Counted from the first letter of the stretch, positions 33,038-48,708 are shown. The stretch is DNA of 64,000 bases from Hemerocallis citrina (GCA_017893485.1 JACEHZ010000370.1:186001-250000), one strand, 5' to 3'. Made by a program: numbers and translations. The notes: generated by a model not told the origin, from the letters alone.

Positions 33038-34572
33038 CTAAGTTAGATAAATAATTATCAAATGAATAACCAAAAACTGAAAAATCACCATAAAATTTTC
33101 AATAAATTTCTCCACTATATCCCAAAAAATTGACATCATGCAGTATTGAAATGTGGTGGGGGCATTGCAAAGATTAAAAGGCATCCATATATATGCAAAA
33201 ATTCCATATGGGCAAGTAACGGTGGTCTTCTCTTGATCTTCTGGTGCAATGGCGATTTGATTGTATCCCGAATACCCATCAAGAAAACAATTGTGGGAGT
33301 GGCCTACAAGTCTTTCTAGCATTTGGTCAATGAAGGGTAGTGGAAAATGCTCCTTTCTAGTTGCATCGTTTAGTCTTCGATAATCTATGCACACTCGTCA
33401 TCTCGTGACTGTTCTTGTTGGTATAAGCTCATTACTGTCATTCTTCACTACCGTTATTCCTCCTTTCTTTGGCACTACATGTATAGGAATCACCCATGCA
33501 CTATCTGAAATTGGACAAATGATTCTTGCATCTAAAAGCTTCAAGACATCCTTACGCACCACTTGTTGCGTTGATGGATTTAATCTTCGTTGTGGCTGCA
33601 CTATAGGCTTAAAATCATCCTCCATGAAAATTTTATGCTTGCATATTGAAGGACTAATCCCCTTTATATCAGAAATATTCCATCCCATTGGTGTTTTATG
33701 TTCTCTCAAAACTCTCAACAACTTCTCATCTTCAAAATTATTCAAAGAACCATTAATAATAACATGAAAAGTTGAGGTTTTTTTTTCTAAAAATTCATAC
33801 CTCAAACTAGATGGCAGTTGTTTAAGCTCGAGTTGTGGTGGTGAAGGGGGAATCAAATAATGAACACATTCCAAGATCTCTTCATTTTCTGATTCAAGTG
33901 TTTCTGAACTTGTTAAGCACTCATCTAGCAATAATTTTGCAATTTCATCCCAATGTGTCTCTTCCATAGCTTCGCTTACTTGAAAGCATGAATGAACTTC
34001 TGAAGGAAACTCCATGAATTTAAATACATCAAAAGTCACTTGCTCGTTGTCAACCCTTAGAATAAGTTTTCCGTATTGCACATCAACCAATGTTCTTCCT
34101 GTGGTAAGAAAAGGTCTCACCAAATCAAAGGGATTGTTTCATCTTCCTCCATGTCAAGCACTATAAAATCAGCGGAAAATATGAACTTGTCTACTTTCAC
34201 CAAAACATCTTCAATGATCTCTCTTGTGTACTTGATAGATCTATCCGCCAATTGCAAGAAAATTGTGGTAGGGTTTGCTTCTCCAATACCTAATTTCCTG
34301 AAAACATAATAGGTCATAAGATTAATATTTGCTCCTAAATCACATAATGCTTTATAAAAAGAAGAATTTCCAATAGTGCAAGAAATTGTAAAACTCTTTG
34401 GATCTTTAAGTTTAGGAGGCAGCTTCTTTTGTAAAATTGCACTATTTTCTTCTGTTAGCATCACCATCTCATGCTCTTCCAGCTTCCTCTTGTTTGATAA
34501 AATATCCTTAAAAAATTTAGCATATTTAGGTATTTTTTCTAAAGCATCAATAAGAGAAATATTAATATGCAA
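33038..34572 (-). pseudogene. G protease and reverse transcriptase (broken)
   Basis: 34572-34117 is the protease, with the Athila-type site ALCDLGANINLM. After a frameshift near 34120, 34123-33398 holds the linker and RT fingers (IVQPQRRLNP; VVPKKGGITVV). A TGA at 33398 ends it. 33394-33038 resumes with MCIDYRRLNDATRKEHFPLPFIDQMLERL and FLDGYSGYNQIAIAPEDQEKTT. At the catalytic box a single base is missing (about 33085-33090; ATGGTGATT where H has ATGGATGATT). The Asp-Asp pair is lost and the frame shifts. Confidence 0.85.
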
Positions 34573-34579
34573 TTGCTTA

Positions 34580-36157
34580 AAAATATTTTAAATTTTTGAA
34601 AACTGATTATCAAGCTTGTTCTTTTTAAGCCTTTGTGAAATGGAATAGGTGGATCATAAGGTGAATTAGGATAAGTGTTAGAATTAAACTCCCCTAAAAT
34701 TGTTTGGCTTGAAACTCCTTTATCCTTTTTAGAATGGTGATAGGCCACCTGCTGCGTTTGTTCCTCCACAATTTGCTCAATCTCATTTTGCTTTTCAACC
34801 CCATTTTTTTGGGCATTTTGGGTTCGTGGCTACTCAACTGTTGTCCCACTTCTAAGTGATATTGCTTTGACATGCTCCTTGGGATTAACCACTGTGTTGC
34901 TAGGTAATGTTCCTACCGTTCTTTTTGTAAGAATATTTGAAATTTGACCAATTTATGCCTTAAGATTATGAATTGAAGCCGTATTATTTTGTATCGCTAC
35001 ATCTGTCTTCTGTATGTATTGTAACATCTCTTCAAGTGGCGGCTTCTTTTCTTGATGCTAAAAATTTTGTTGTGGTCTAACTCCTCCTTGATTGTTGCTC
35101 CAAGAAAAGTTGTGGTGATTTCTCCATCCTGGATTGTATGTGTTTGCATAAGGATTGTTTTGCTTTTGAAAATTTGACACAAAATTTGCTTGTACGGCAT
35201 TTGATTGAGCAAAAGGGTTCCCCACTTGGCAATCTGCACTTGAATGATTTCCTGCACAAATATCAAAAATCATATTAGTTTGAATAGCATTAACATCATA
35301 TTACCTATTTTTTGGATAAAATATCAATTTTCGCTGTTAAAGTAGTAATAGGATCATGTTCAAAAAATCAAGCCACTTTTCTTGGTATTGTTCTCTCTGA
35401 AGACCACTGTAATTATTAGATGCCATCTCCTCTAAAAGCTCATAGGCTGCTTCATGATTTTTGCTCATAAGTGCACCTCCAGCTGCTTCATCAACCATAG
35501 ATCGATTTGTAACTCCCAACCCATTATAGACTGTCTGCACTTATAACCACTTCGGAAGTTCATGATGAGGACACTTTCTCAATAGCTCTTTGTATCCCTC
35601 TCATGCATCATATAATGACTCTGTCTCGACTTAAGTGAATGTGGTGATGTCATTCCTTAGCTTTGCTGTTCTTGCTGGGGGAAAATACATCGCCATAAAT
35701 TTTTGTGCTAAACCCTCCCAAGTTGTGATGACTCCTGGAGGTAAAGAATTCAACCAAGCCTTTGCCTTATCTCTGAGTGAAAAAGGAAAGAGTCTCAGTC
35801 GGATAGCATCATTGGAAACTCAATTTGTTTGAAGGTATCACATATTTTGAGAAAGTTTGCATTGTGAACATTTGGATCATCGTGCACTAGTCCTCCAAAT
35901 TGAACTGTCTGTTGAATCATCTGAATAATTGGTGGTTTAATTTCAAAATTGTTTGCTTCAATCGCAGGCCTTTTGATGCTTGATGTTGATCCATTGACTG
36001 AGGGCATTGCATAATCCCTCAAAGCTTTCTTCTCCTCTTCGTTCGCCATGGATAAAGAGGATGTGGTGTTTTCTTTCTTCTTCTTTCTGATCTGACGTAA
36101 AGATCTCTCAATCTCTAGGTCAAAAAGTGTAGGTTCCAATGGTTTAGATCTGGGCAT
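34580..36157 (-). pseudogene. G gag (broken)
   Basis: The ATG at 36157 (MPRSKPLEPTLFDLEIERSL) lies about 145 bp after the primer site and is a credible start. The capsid-like domain follows (QMIQQTVQFGGLVHDDPNVH) with a frameshift near 35800. A TGA at 35601-35603 stands where Athila gag has Trp (YDAWERYK). Then come RSMVDEAAGGALMSK and a zinc-finger-like FDICAGNHSSADC, in which the first Cys is Phe. Beyond it is the linker (AIQNNTASIHNL; EEQTQQVAYHHSKKDKGVSSQTILGEF). H shares the TGA and the Phe. Confidence 0.8.
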
Positions 36158-36302
36158 ACACTCCTAAGTCCTGAAAAAAAATAAGACAAATAAGTCAAAA
36201 GAGAATAAAGAGATAAAATAACAATTCAATCTAAAATCAAAATCAAAATCAAAACTAGTAACAGTCTAGCAATTTTTAATATCAATAAAAGAATAATTAG
36301 TA

Positions 36303-36318
36303 CCCGACAGTGGCGCCA
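36303..36318 (-). other. G primer binding site (Asp-tRNA type)
   Basis: The - strand reads TGGCGCCACTGTCGGG a few bases after the LTR end. Athila elements use this TGGCGCCGTTGCCGGGG-like site. Confidence 0.85.
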
Positions 36319-36324
36319 AAAACT

Positions 36325-38014
36325 TGATGTGATTTATTTGCAAGTGTACAAAATCGCAACAAGTAGTATAGTTAAGTGAAAAGAGTGTCGAACCCACAAT
36401 GACTAATTATTTTACTGAGTACCGAAATTTACTAGATTAACTACTATTTAGAAAATCAAAATTCAATAAAGAAAGCAACTAAATTAAATTAATCTAAAGA
36501 ACTAACTAAATTAATCAAAAAGGAGCGAAATCTGAAATTTTGTTGTTTATTAATTGCAAAACTAATTCTAGGGCTTTTGACTTCACCTAGTTAATCATAC
36601 ACAATTTATAACTCCATGTGAATAAAAATATTATTTTTTCAAGTTGTAGACCAAAATCCCCCAAATTATTCAATATTCTCTCTCAAGAAATATCAAAAAT
36701 ATTATCAACTAATTATCTGTCAAAGTTCATGCACAAATTACTAATTGAAAATTCGTTAAGATCTATGGATTTCTTAACAGTCATATTAACAGCAGTTCGC
36801 TCTTGTAACGGTATTTAATTTTATTAATTCGAAATCACAAATTACCAGTTTGGTCTCTCCATAATTTAATAAATCATATAAAAGTTGGCCAAACAATTGT
36901 AAGCATTAAGAATAAAAATCAAACACACAACCAAGTAAAAATAGAAAAATAATATGGAATTAAAATTGTATTCTCAAAACTAGGCTACATCAAAGCCCTA
37001 AAAAATTAAAATTAGTTCATAATAAAATTGCAATTAACAAATACTATTTCGGATTGCATAATAAAATTAGAAAAAGAAAAGAGAGACAGAAAGAACTCTA
37101 TTTTGTACATAAAAAATTTGCAAACTCAATGCCTTGATTTTCGCGCTACACAGTAGCCCTGCTGCTTCTTCTCATGTCGCTTTCTACTTCAAACTGCGTG
37201 CCACCACATACGTCAGACCCTCTCTCCTGCTCCATCCTTTCCTCTCTCCCCTCACACCTTGAAAACCGCACCGCCACAGATGTCAGAGCCCTTCCCCTCT
37301 CCTCACATGCACCGCAGTTCAAACAGTCCACTCGCCAACTGTTCACGCCTCGATTTCCGTCTCTGTCTCTCTGTGTGTGTGTTTTTTTTTTAGATCAGTC
37401 GTCGCTATCTCTCTTTCTCTTTGTTCAACGTGCCTTTGATTTGCTTTTTTCTGTTGTATTTATAGGGACCCGACCCTGGATTATTAGGGTTTATTTTTGC
37501 AGAAAACCCCACATCTTCCTTTATTTCTTTCCTTATTTTGATTTGCTTTTTATTTCTTGCTTCATTTTTCTTCACATTCTCTTTCTTGAAGAACGTGCTG
37601 CACACACACACAAAAAATCAGAATTTAGAATTTAAAAATAAAAATAGAATTAATTAGTTTAAATTAATTAAACTATCTAATAATCATATTAGCTCAATTA
37701 AACCCTTTTAAATTTTTTTATTTCATTTTCACTCTTTATTGCCAATTAAAGTCTCTATTTTGCTTTCCATATGGACAAATTGTAAAAATTCAAAATTCAA
37801 CAAATCACTAAAAATTAATCAATCATTCTCTTTGTTTTCATTGTTAAATTCTGAAAATATTCACTTTTTTGAATCAATTTTTTTTTATTCCTTCAAAAAT
37901 AATTAATTAACTGAAATGTATGGAAATAAGATAATTTATTAACAAGATAGACGAATACAAGCAATTTTTATGGGTAAATGAGTACAAATATTTATATAAA
38001 AAATAGACACATCA
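36325..38014 (-). mobile_element. G 5' LTR (1690 bp)
   Basis: Runs from TGATGTGTC at 38014 to CACATCA at 36325 on the - strand and aligns with the 5' LTR of H over its length. A TATA box (TATAAATA) lies at about 37464-37457. The LTR is A+T-rich with a G+C-richer stretch at 37140-37340. A 153-codon open frame on the other strand (37174-37635) is a shadow. Confidence 0.88.
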
Positions 38015-41000
38015 GATATACTTGTCTAAATTATAACTGAAGATGAAATGTATAAATAATTGACTATTATTAGTATAATTAAAGATGAATATGATTGCTT
38101 ATATTTATAAAATTTTGTATTAAAATTTATTTTTTAGTGTCTACAATTTGTTTGTACAAATTTTATTTTTTGTGCACCAACTTGAGTGTATGTTTGAGTC
38201 AACCAAACTAAACATGGTTGGACATTTGGGCTCTATCAATTTGATTCTATGAGCCTAACATTTCATGTGCACATCATATATATATATATATATATATAGT
38301 ATACCACACAATACACTATGTACACATATATAAATATAATATTGCAAAATCATGGGCTTGGAGGAAAGAGAACTAGGGTTTTGATTTTTGAATGGTTATC
38401 ATGATGGGTGTGAGAGTTTTCAAAAGCATCTTGTAGAACCATAAGCATCTGTGTTCACTCTCACACTCAACCCTCTCCCCCATCTTTAAGCCTCTTCTAT
38501 TTAATCCACTCTCTTTGGCACTAGCTCATTTTCCCTCATTCTCCTACACTTAAACATTTTTCCTACACCTCAACCTATTTCAATCACTTCATTTCTACCC
38601 TAAGCTACTGATTTAAGAAGGAGGAGGAGTCAACGAGAAGGAGAGCCAAGGATAAGGAGAGCCAAGGGCAAGGAGCAAGAAGGGCAAGAGCTGGGAGCAA
38701 GGAGGGGGAAAGCAAACTAGGTGGAGCTTGAAGGTGTTCTTGTGTACAATTTCAAGGTGGGTGTTTCCAAACCTTTATGTTGTTTAAAATTTTGTAGTGA
38801 AATCTTGAATTGGTCTTGACAACATGAGTGGGTCATGAAATGTGTGACTAAGTGTTAAAAGTTATTGCATGTTAGTTTTATTAGTAGAAGCCTAGATAAA
38901 AACCAAGTAAAAAGCTGAATAGAAAAGTGTGTTAGGTCTGGATGCTATAAATTAAAAATTAATTGGAGTTTGAGGTTTAAATTTTAAATGTAGATTCTTA
39001 TGCATGTTATACACCTTGCTTCCAAATTTCATAATTTCTGGAATTTATTTACTATTGTAATTAACTACGAACTTGAACACTGACTGTGCAGAAAACAGAT
39101 CTGGCATAGGTTCTGACTATAATTTTTCAAAGCTCATAACTCTGTAACCACTTGAGATCTGTTTCTGAAATTTTAGTATCTGCATCTAATCTGTGTTTAG
39201 TGCTTGAATATAAAATATTATAATTTTTGGACATCGTTTGATATTTTTAATAATCCGAAACCATTGGCTGTTCTGAAAGAAAAGATAAAGTGAAGATGAT
39301 CTGTCCTGTTTTTAGCTAATCTTCAAGAAGTCAAAACATGAAAAGTACTTGGTAGAATCATTTAAAATTTAAATATGTTCTGTTACCATGTATAGAGATC
39401 ATTTGATATTTTAAAAGTAATTTTTGTTAGCAATGGTTAGTTGTTGCTCTATTCTGGAAATTTTTGCATGCATGTTAAATAATGACTTATTTGATCACTT
39501 AAACGACTTAATCTGAAAAAATATGTAACTAGAAATTTGTAGTACACAGATAGATCTGTCTGTAATGTCTACGAACTCATGATATGGATCAGTACACAAA
39601 ATATAATGAATTTTACAAGTGATAACAGAAACACACAGATTCTTAAAGCTCATTGTTTTGCACTATGCCTATGAGATTGAGTTTAAACTTGTAAAATCTG
39701 AGTTTTAAGTTGCTTTTTTGGGTTATAAATCATGTTTTGGATGTGGAAAAGAGTTAGAACTTAAATTATGTGAATTTTATGTTGTGAGTAGCTCATATAT
39801 GCTTTGTAGAACCACAATCTAGACAAACTCGTTCAGTGTTTTGAAGTAGAATTTGTGTTAAGTGATTGTATGTTGATGTGGACCATTTTGGGATGAGATT
39901 CATGCCCAATTGGTGCATGGCTTGCTGTCTACTTTGAGTAGAAGCATGGGGAGCACCCGATCGCGTTTCTTCAATGAAACGGGACCGGGAGCGATCCCGT
40001 TTTGGCATGAATACCAATTGTATGCTTGCTGTTTGGAAATGTGACTTTTCATTTTTAGAGCTTTTTAGCACTCTTTTAAGGTATTCATGGTGTAGCATTT
40101 ATTCCTAAGGTAGTGTACCCTTGTTGGGCTACTTTGGTTGAGTTTGAGACTCTAGGATTAAGTCATGTTGGCATATATAAACGGGTAGAATAAGAACCCG
40201 TGTCGCATCGAACTCGTTGGTGGAGATGACTTGTGTGGCGACGTACTTGCCGTTCATGGAAGGATTCAGTGGTTTTGTTTGGTTCTACCACTTGTCGAGG
40301 ACATTGGAGCGTGAAGGTTAACAGGAGCTATGTGCTTGGTCGATCTGAGGTTGCGATCGAACTCCAAGCGTAGATGGCGGTTGCGGTGATCGACGGAGTC
40401 GATTCGTCGTTGGTTCGGGCCAAGTGTGGGCCGAGGCGGGCCAACCCTTGGACCAGATTTGAGGTCTAGATTGAGTCTTATTGTGGGATGGGTTAGGTTC
40501 TAATAATGAAAAAGGTAATTATCTAGAAAATGGTCTACATGTAGAACTTAACTAGTTATTCATAATAAAAAAAGTTGTTTACTAAGTTAGGACATAAAAA
40601 TGGATAGATCTCCTAACTAGAAGAGTATTGGTTAAAATGAAATAGAACTATACTCACCTAATAGTTCACAATGAGATAATGAAAAAGGATTAGAGATTGA
40701 TTAGAGTCTTGGGATTTAGATAGTCAGATGATCAGATAAAAAGCTAGTAATCCTGTAATTTACCTCATTCTTAATCTTGGTCCTACAGGGGATTAGTAGT
40801 ATTACCTTGGGTTCGTTATGTTGTAGGATTAGTTCGAGTCATTGTTGAATGTAAGGACAGGCACTAGTGGGAGTTCTGTTTGCCTGTCAGGGGGACGCAT
40901 GGCGTCTTCACGCCTTGCCAAATCCTAGGTTTGTTTAAAGCGGGCAGGGGACTTAGGGACTGCCATGTGAGTGAACTTTTTGGGGCTTTATTGTCTTCGA

Positions 41001-41995
41001 CGCGAGTTCCTTCATGTCCGTAACAACCTTTGAAGATGCTTGGAGTGGTGACATTGTCTCGACTGCAAGTTCTGGTCTAGTGTAAGGACGAGTGCAGCGG
41101 AGATGTGGGAAAACCCTAATATCCATCTGATCCTATGTTGATCAATGCGGGCAGAGGACTTAGAGACTACCATTTGAGTGAACTCTTTGGGGCTCTAAAA
41201 TAGTGTGCTCAGTGGGGAGCCCTAGTGTCCATACATCAGCTTTTAGTGAGGTCCTGGGATGCGGAATTACCACGACCTACTATGAGTCTTAGCCGCGACA
41301 GAATAAGTCGTGCGACTGCGACCTTGAGCGCAGTAGAGAAAACATGATGAATTGGACACCACTAGCGTGACAGCGACTGGATTAAACCGGACGACTGCGT
41401 CCTCATCTTCAGTAGAGTATCAGAGACTGGAGAGAGCACAAGAGTAGGATGCATAGTGGGGGATCAAACTCAATCAATTGAATAACGTCATTTGGTTGGA
41501 GAATGTGTAGCATGGGATGCATATCTCTCCAATCAGGCATGGCTTAGAATAAGAGCATCGTGTGCATCTTGAGTGTGCATTAGATTAGGCCATGGCATAC
41601 ACCGAAAATTGTTTGACATCACTTTTCCTTTTTGCATCAAATTTTGGTTGTGGAGGTTTAGAATCGCTATAATATGACATAGAAAGGATTACTGTATTAT
41701 AGCATTGCGTCAGTTGTATTCAACTGACGTGCCCATAGTTGCAGGATTGCTGATTAGGGAGCGCGGGGAAAACTCAAACCGTGGTTAGCATCCAAGTGAA
41801 AGTTATTGTCCAATTTTATTGTATATTTATGATGTACTAATTTATTGTAATTGTTGTAATTATTCGACATTGTAATAATATTTTGATGTAATGAAAGTTT
41901 TTAATTTACTATGATGTTTGTTGCGTTGTGACTCATTTGAAGAAAGATCCTGGCTTGTGTCATAGTTCCGGGTATAAGGAACTCGGGGCCTTACA
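38015..41995 (+). mobile_element. F 5' LTR, main body
   Basis: Continues the LTR after G. It has an (AT)n run (38275-38300), a CT-rich block (38455-38600), a purine-rich block (38615-38720), then sequence with one copy of the CTAG...TTGTAGTA anchor (near 39525). It ends GGAACTCGGGGCCTTACA at 41995. The end resembles the - strand end of D (GGCTTATGTCACGG...GGGGCGTTACA), which ties F to the D family. No genes seen over the whole 4 kb. Confidence 0.7.
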
Positions 41996-41997
41996 GT

Positions 41998-42009
41998 TGG
42001 TATCAGAGC
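41998..42009 (+). other. F primer binding site (initiator Met-tRNA)
   Basis: TGGTATCAGAGC two bases after the LTR end TTACA. It sets the orientation of F and, by similarity of the LTR end, of C1, C2, D and D2. Confidence 0.9.
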
Positions 42010-42193
42010 CGACTTCAAATTAAAGTACTAACACAGTAGGAAATTGGACTTGGATGCTCAGCTAGAGTCGGGTTTAGTTTGGATAGTGGGGTGGTCGTAA
42101 ATCATATTGTTGCACTTTTACAACTTATGTTTATGATTTTTCCTATGTCTGACCTAACCCCAGTGAAATTTTGTTCTTACTAACTATTATGGT

Positions 42194-42383
42194 GCAACTG
42201 GATGTCGAGGGAGCAAATCTGCAACAGGGTGTCAATGCAGGCAAACCTACAACTGGATGTCGGGGAGGCAAAATTACAACTGAATGTCTAGAAGGCAAAG
42301 CTGCATCCGGATGTTGAGGAGGCAAATCTGCAACCAGATGTCCAAGAGGTAAGCATGCAGCAGGGCGTCGATGGTGGCTAGCC
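42194..42383 (+). repeat. 27-bp minisatellite in F (7 copies)
   Basis: Units start at 42194, 42221, 42249, 42276, 42303, 42330 and 42357, mostly 27 bp (one of 28). Consensus is about GCAACTGGATGTCGAGG then AGGCAAATCT. Nine codons per unit would keep a frame, apart from the 28-bp unit. Confidence 0.85.
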
Positions 42384-42672
42384 CACAACGCAAGAGTTGA
42401 GGAAGAAGGCGAAGGAGCCAACGGCATTGACCTTGATGTCGAGGCGTGAATTCAATAAGATGTACCAACTAAAAGGAGCATTCATGGAGGTCAGCAAGAA
42501 CCAGATGCCTCAAGCTGAAGCTGCAGGCGAAAATCCAAGAAGCGATGTTCTAGATGGTCGAGTTATTCAAGCACCATGCAGATTGGAAGAACTACTGGTG
42601 AAGTTCATTAGGCCTAGTCCCTCTCCTTGAGAAGCATCATTTTTGCTTGTAGGAATGAAGAATGGACCTGGG

Positions 42673-45680
<3,008 letters not shown>

Positions 45681-47446
45681 TGATGTGTATAATTTTTATA
45701 TAAACATTTATACTCATTAATCCATAAAAATTGCTTGTATTCGTCTGTCGTGTTAAAAATTCATCTATTTTCCATAGATTTCAATTAATTAATTATTTTT
45801 GAAGGAATAAGATTTTTGATGCAAAATGTGAAGATTTTCAGTAAAAATTAACAAAGAAAACAAGGAGAACGATTCATTAATTTTTATTGATTTGTTGAAT
45901 TTGAAATTTTACAATTTGGCCATGTGAAAAGCAAAATAGAAATTTTAATTGCCAGTAGAGGGTGAAAATGAAATAAACAAATTTAAAAGGGTTTAATTGT
46001 GCTAATGTAATTATTAGTTAGTTAAATTAATTTAAACTAATTAATTTTAATTTACTTCTAAATCTTAAATTCAGATTTTATTTTGTGTGTGTGCAGCACG
46101 TGTTTCAAGAAAAAGAAAGAGAAGAAAAAGAAGCGAGAAATAAAGAGCAAATCAAATAAAGAAACAAATAAATGAACATGTGGGGGCTGTCTACAAAAAT
46201 AAACCTTAATTCTCATGTCCGTGCTCCTATAAATACAACAGCAAAAGGAGAAGAGAGGGCACACTTAACAAGAAGACGGCTGATATCATATTAAAAAAAT
46301 AATAATAATAATAATTGCAGAGCATGTGTTGTACCCAGGGCTCGAGGCAGAAAAGCAAGCTGAGAGAGAAGACGTGACGTCAGCAAAGAAGCGGAAGGGT
46401 TTGATTGCTGAGTTGGTGCACATTTCGAGGAGTGAGGGACAGGCCAGGTGAGGTGGGCGGCTCTTGGTTTGAGGTGCCACGTCAGCGACGAGCGGCTTGA
46501 GACAGAAGAAGACAGAAAAGAAAAGAAGGAGAGAGGGTTGAAGGCTGACGTGGACTTCGGCTCTGTGCTGATGTCAGCACCACGTCAGCGGTGCGGAGAT
46601 CAAGGTAGAAAACGAGACAGAGAGAAGGAGAGAGGAATAGAAGTGCTGATTGTGCTGGCTCGGTTTTCGAGACTTCGGTTTGTATTTTTTTTACAGAATA
46701 GTTCTTTCTGTATCTCTTTTCTCTTTGTCTAAATTTATTGTGAACTAAATTTATTTTTCTAGGGCTTTGATGTAGCCTAGCTTTGAGAATACAATTTTAA
46801 CTCCATATTATTTTTCTATTTTTTCATGATTGTGTGTTTGATTTTTGTTCTTAATGCTTACAAATATTTGCCCAACTTTTGTATGATTTATTGAATCATG
46901 GAGAGACCGAGAGGTAATTTTTTATTTTGAATTATAGAATTAAACACCATTGATTGAGAGAAATTAGAGATAATTTACCGTGACTGATGTGACTATAAAG
47001 AAATCCATAGAACTTAATGAGTCTTCAATTAATTAAATTTTGCATAGAGATATGACAAACTGTTGTTAGAGATATTTTTGGTTTTGTTCAAGAGAAAGCA
47101 TTGAATACTTAGGAGAATTTGGTCGACAACTTGGAAAAATAATATATTTATTCAAATGGAATTATAAATTGTGTGGGATTAACTAGGTGAAATCGAAAGC
47201 CCTAGAACTAGTTTTGCAATTAATAAACAACAAATTTTCAGATTCCGCTCCTTTTAATTAATTTAGTTAGTTCTTTAGATTAATTTGATTTAGTTGCTTT
47301 CTTTATTGAAGTTCTATTTTCCAAATAGTAGTTAATCTAGTAATTTCGGTACTCAATAAAATAATTAGTCCTTGTGGGTTCGACACTCTTTTCACTTATC
47401 TATACTACTTGTTGCGATTTTGTATACTTGCAAATAAATCACATCA
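45681..47446 (+). mobile_element. H 5' LTR (1766 bp)
   Basis: TGATGTGTATAA at 45681 to AATCACATCA at 47446; the ends form a 7-bp inverted repeat TGATGTG/CACATCA. It aligns with G (36325-38014) and with 54122 onward. It contains the promoter TATA box at 46228-46235 (TATAAATA), an (AAT)n stretch near 46300 and several GACGT-type sites at 46370-46590. No real gene. Confidence 0.9.
46228..46235 (+). promoter_or_regulatory. TATA box in H 5' LTR
   Basis: TATAAATA in CTCCTATAAATACAACAG, kept in G (- strand, near 37460) and in the LTR fragments near 58077 and 58582. Conservation in four copies supports it as the element promoter. Confidence 0.65.
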
Positions 47447-47452
47447 AGTTTT

Positions 47453-47470
47453 TGGCGCTGTTGTCGGGTA
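47453..47470 (+). other. H primer binding site (Asp-tRNA type)
   Basis: TGGCGCTGTTGTCGGGTA, seven bases after the LTR end. It has diverged slightly from the site in G. Confidence 0.85.
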
Positions 47471-47577
47471 CTAGTTATTCTTTTATTGATATTGAAAATT
47501 GCTAGACTGTTACTAGTTTGGATTTCTATTTTTATTTTAGATTTAATTGTTATTTTACCTCTTTGACTTAGGAGTGT

Positions 47578-48692
47578 AATCCCAGATCTAAACCATTTGA
47601 GACTACACTTTTTGACCCAGAGATTGAGAGAACCATACGAAAGATCAGAAAGAAGAAAGAAAACACAACATTATCTTTATCCATGGCAAACGAAGAGGAG
47701 AACAAAGATTTGAGGGATTATGCAATGCCCTCAGTCAATGGAGCAATATCAAGCATCAAAATGCCTGTAATTGAATGAAACAATTTTGAAATTAAACTAG
47801 CAACTATTCAGATGATTCAACAGACAGTTCAATTTGGAGGACTAGCACATGAGGATCCTAATGTTCACATTACAAACTTTCTCGAAATATGTGATACCTT
47901 CAAACATAATGGAGTTTCCAATGATGCTATCCGACTGAGACTCTTTCCTTTTTCACTCAGAGATAAGGCAAAAGCTTGGTTGAATTCTTTACCGCCAGGA
48001 GTCATCACAACTTGGGAAGGCTTAGCACAAAAACTTATGGTAAAGTATTTTCCCCCAACAAAAATAGCAAAGCTGAAGAATGACATCACTACATTTACTC
48101 AATTCGAGACCCAGTCATTATATGATGCATGAGAGAGGTACAAAGAGCTATTGAGAAAGTGTCCTCATCATGAACTTCCAAAGTGGCTACAAGTGCAAAC
48201 ATTCTATAAGGTTTGGAAGCTACCAATCGATCCATGGTAGATGCAGCAGCTGGAGGTGCACTAATGAGCAAAACGTACAAAGCAGCCTATGAACTTTCAG
48301 AGAAGATGGCATCTAATAATTATCAGTGGTCTTCAGAAAGAACAATGCCAAGAAAAGTGGCGGGAGTTTTTGAACTAGATCCTATTACTGCTTTAACTGC
48401 AAAAATTGATATTTTATCTAAACAAATAGATAATATGAATGTTAATGATATTCAAACTAATAAGATTTTTGATCTTTGTGCAGGAAATCATTCAAGTGCA
48501 GATTGCCAAGTGGGGAACCCTTTTGCTCCATCAAATGTCGAACAAGCAAATTTTGTGTCAAACTTTCAAAAGCAAAACAATTCTTATGCAAACACATACA
48601 ATCCAGGATGGAGAAATCACCCCAACTTTTCTTAGAACAACAATCCAAGAGGAGCTAGACCACAACAAAAATTTTCAACAATAAGAAAAGAA
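47578..48692 (+). pseudogene. H gag (start codon lost, stops)
   Basis: The frame aligns with G gag from its first codon, but that codon (47578-47580) reads AAT instead of ATG. A TGA interrupts near 47776. The capsid-like domain is open at 47812-48132 (MIQQTVQFGGLAHEDPNVHI; LRDKAKAWLNSLPPGVITTWEGL) and ends at TGA 48130-48132, where the family has Trp. After a frameshift near 48210 comes RSMVDAAAGGALMSK and the zinc-finger-like FDLCAGNHSSADC, with Phe for the first Cys. Another Trp codon is TAG at about 48634. Gag forms the particle and binds RNA. Confidence 0.85.
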
Positions 48693-48708
48693 ACCGACAC
48701 TTGAAGAG

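Larger units (their letters stand above)
29955..38014 (-). mobile_element. G: Athila-like Ty3/gypsy element, 3' LTR lost
   Basis: On the - strand: 5' LTR (38014-36325), Asp-tRNA-type primer site, gag, protease, RT, RNase H, integrase, 3' non-coding region. Order and motifs match H (+ strand). The last 300 bp of the internal region, the polypurine tract and the 3' LTR are missing at the left end. G lies in the 5' LTR of F. Every coding domain except integrase is shifted or stopped. Confidence 0.85.
41996..42672 (+). mobile_element. F internal region, 677 bp, no pol
   Basis: Starts with the primer site and ends with a purine-rich tract (GGAATGAAGAATGGACCTGGG) abutting the 3' LTR start. Between them lie a 27-bp minisatellite and an open frame 42397-42630 (77 codons, MRKKAKEPTALTLMSRREF) with no recognised domain. 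It could be a shrunken gag, but I cannot show this. Size and lack of genes fit a LARD- or TRIM-like non-autonomous element. Confidence 0.65.

Noticed and set aside
37174..37635. 153-codon + strand open frame
   Set aside because: Lies in the 5' LTR of G, opposite to its direction, with no domain and no counterpart kept in H.
42143..42468. Open frames on the - strand over the F internal region
   Set aside because: Products of the 27-bp minisatellite read in reverse.
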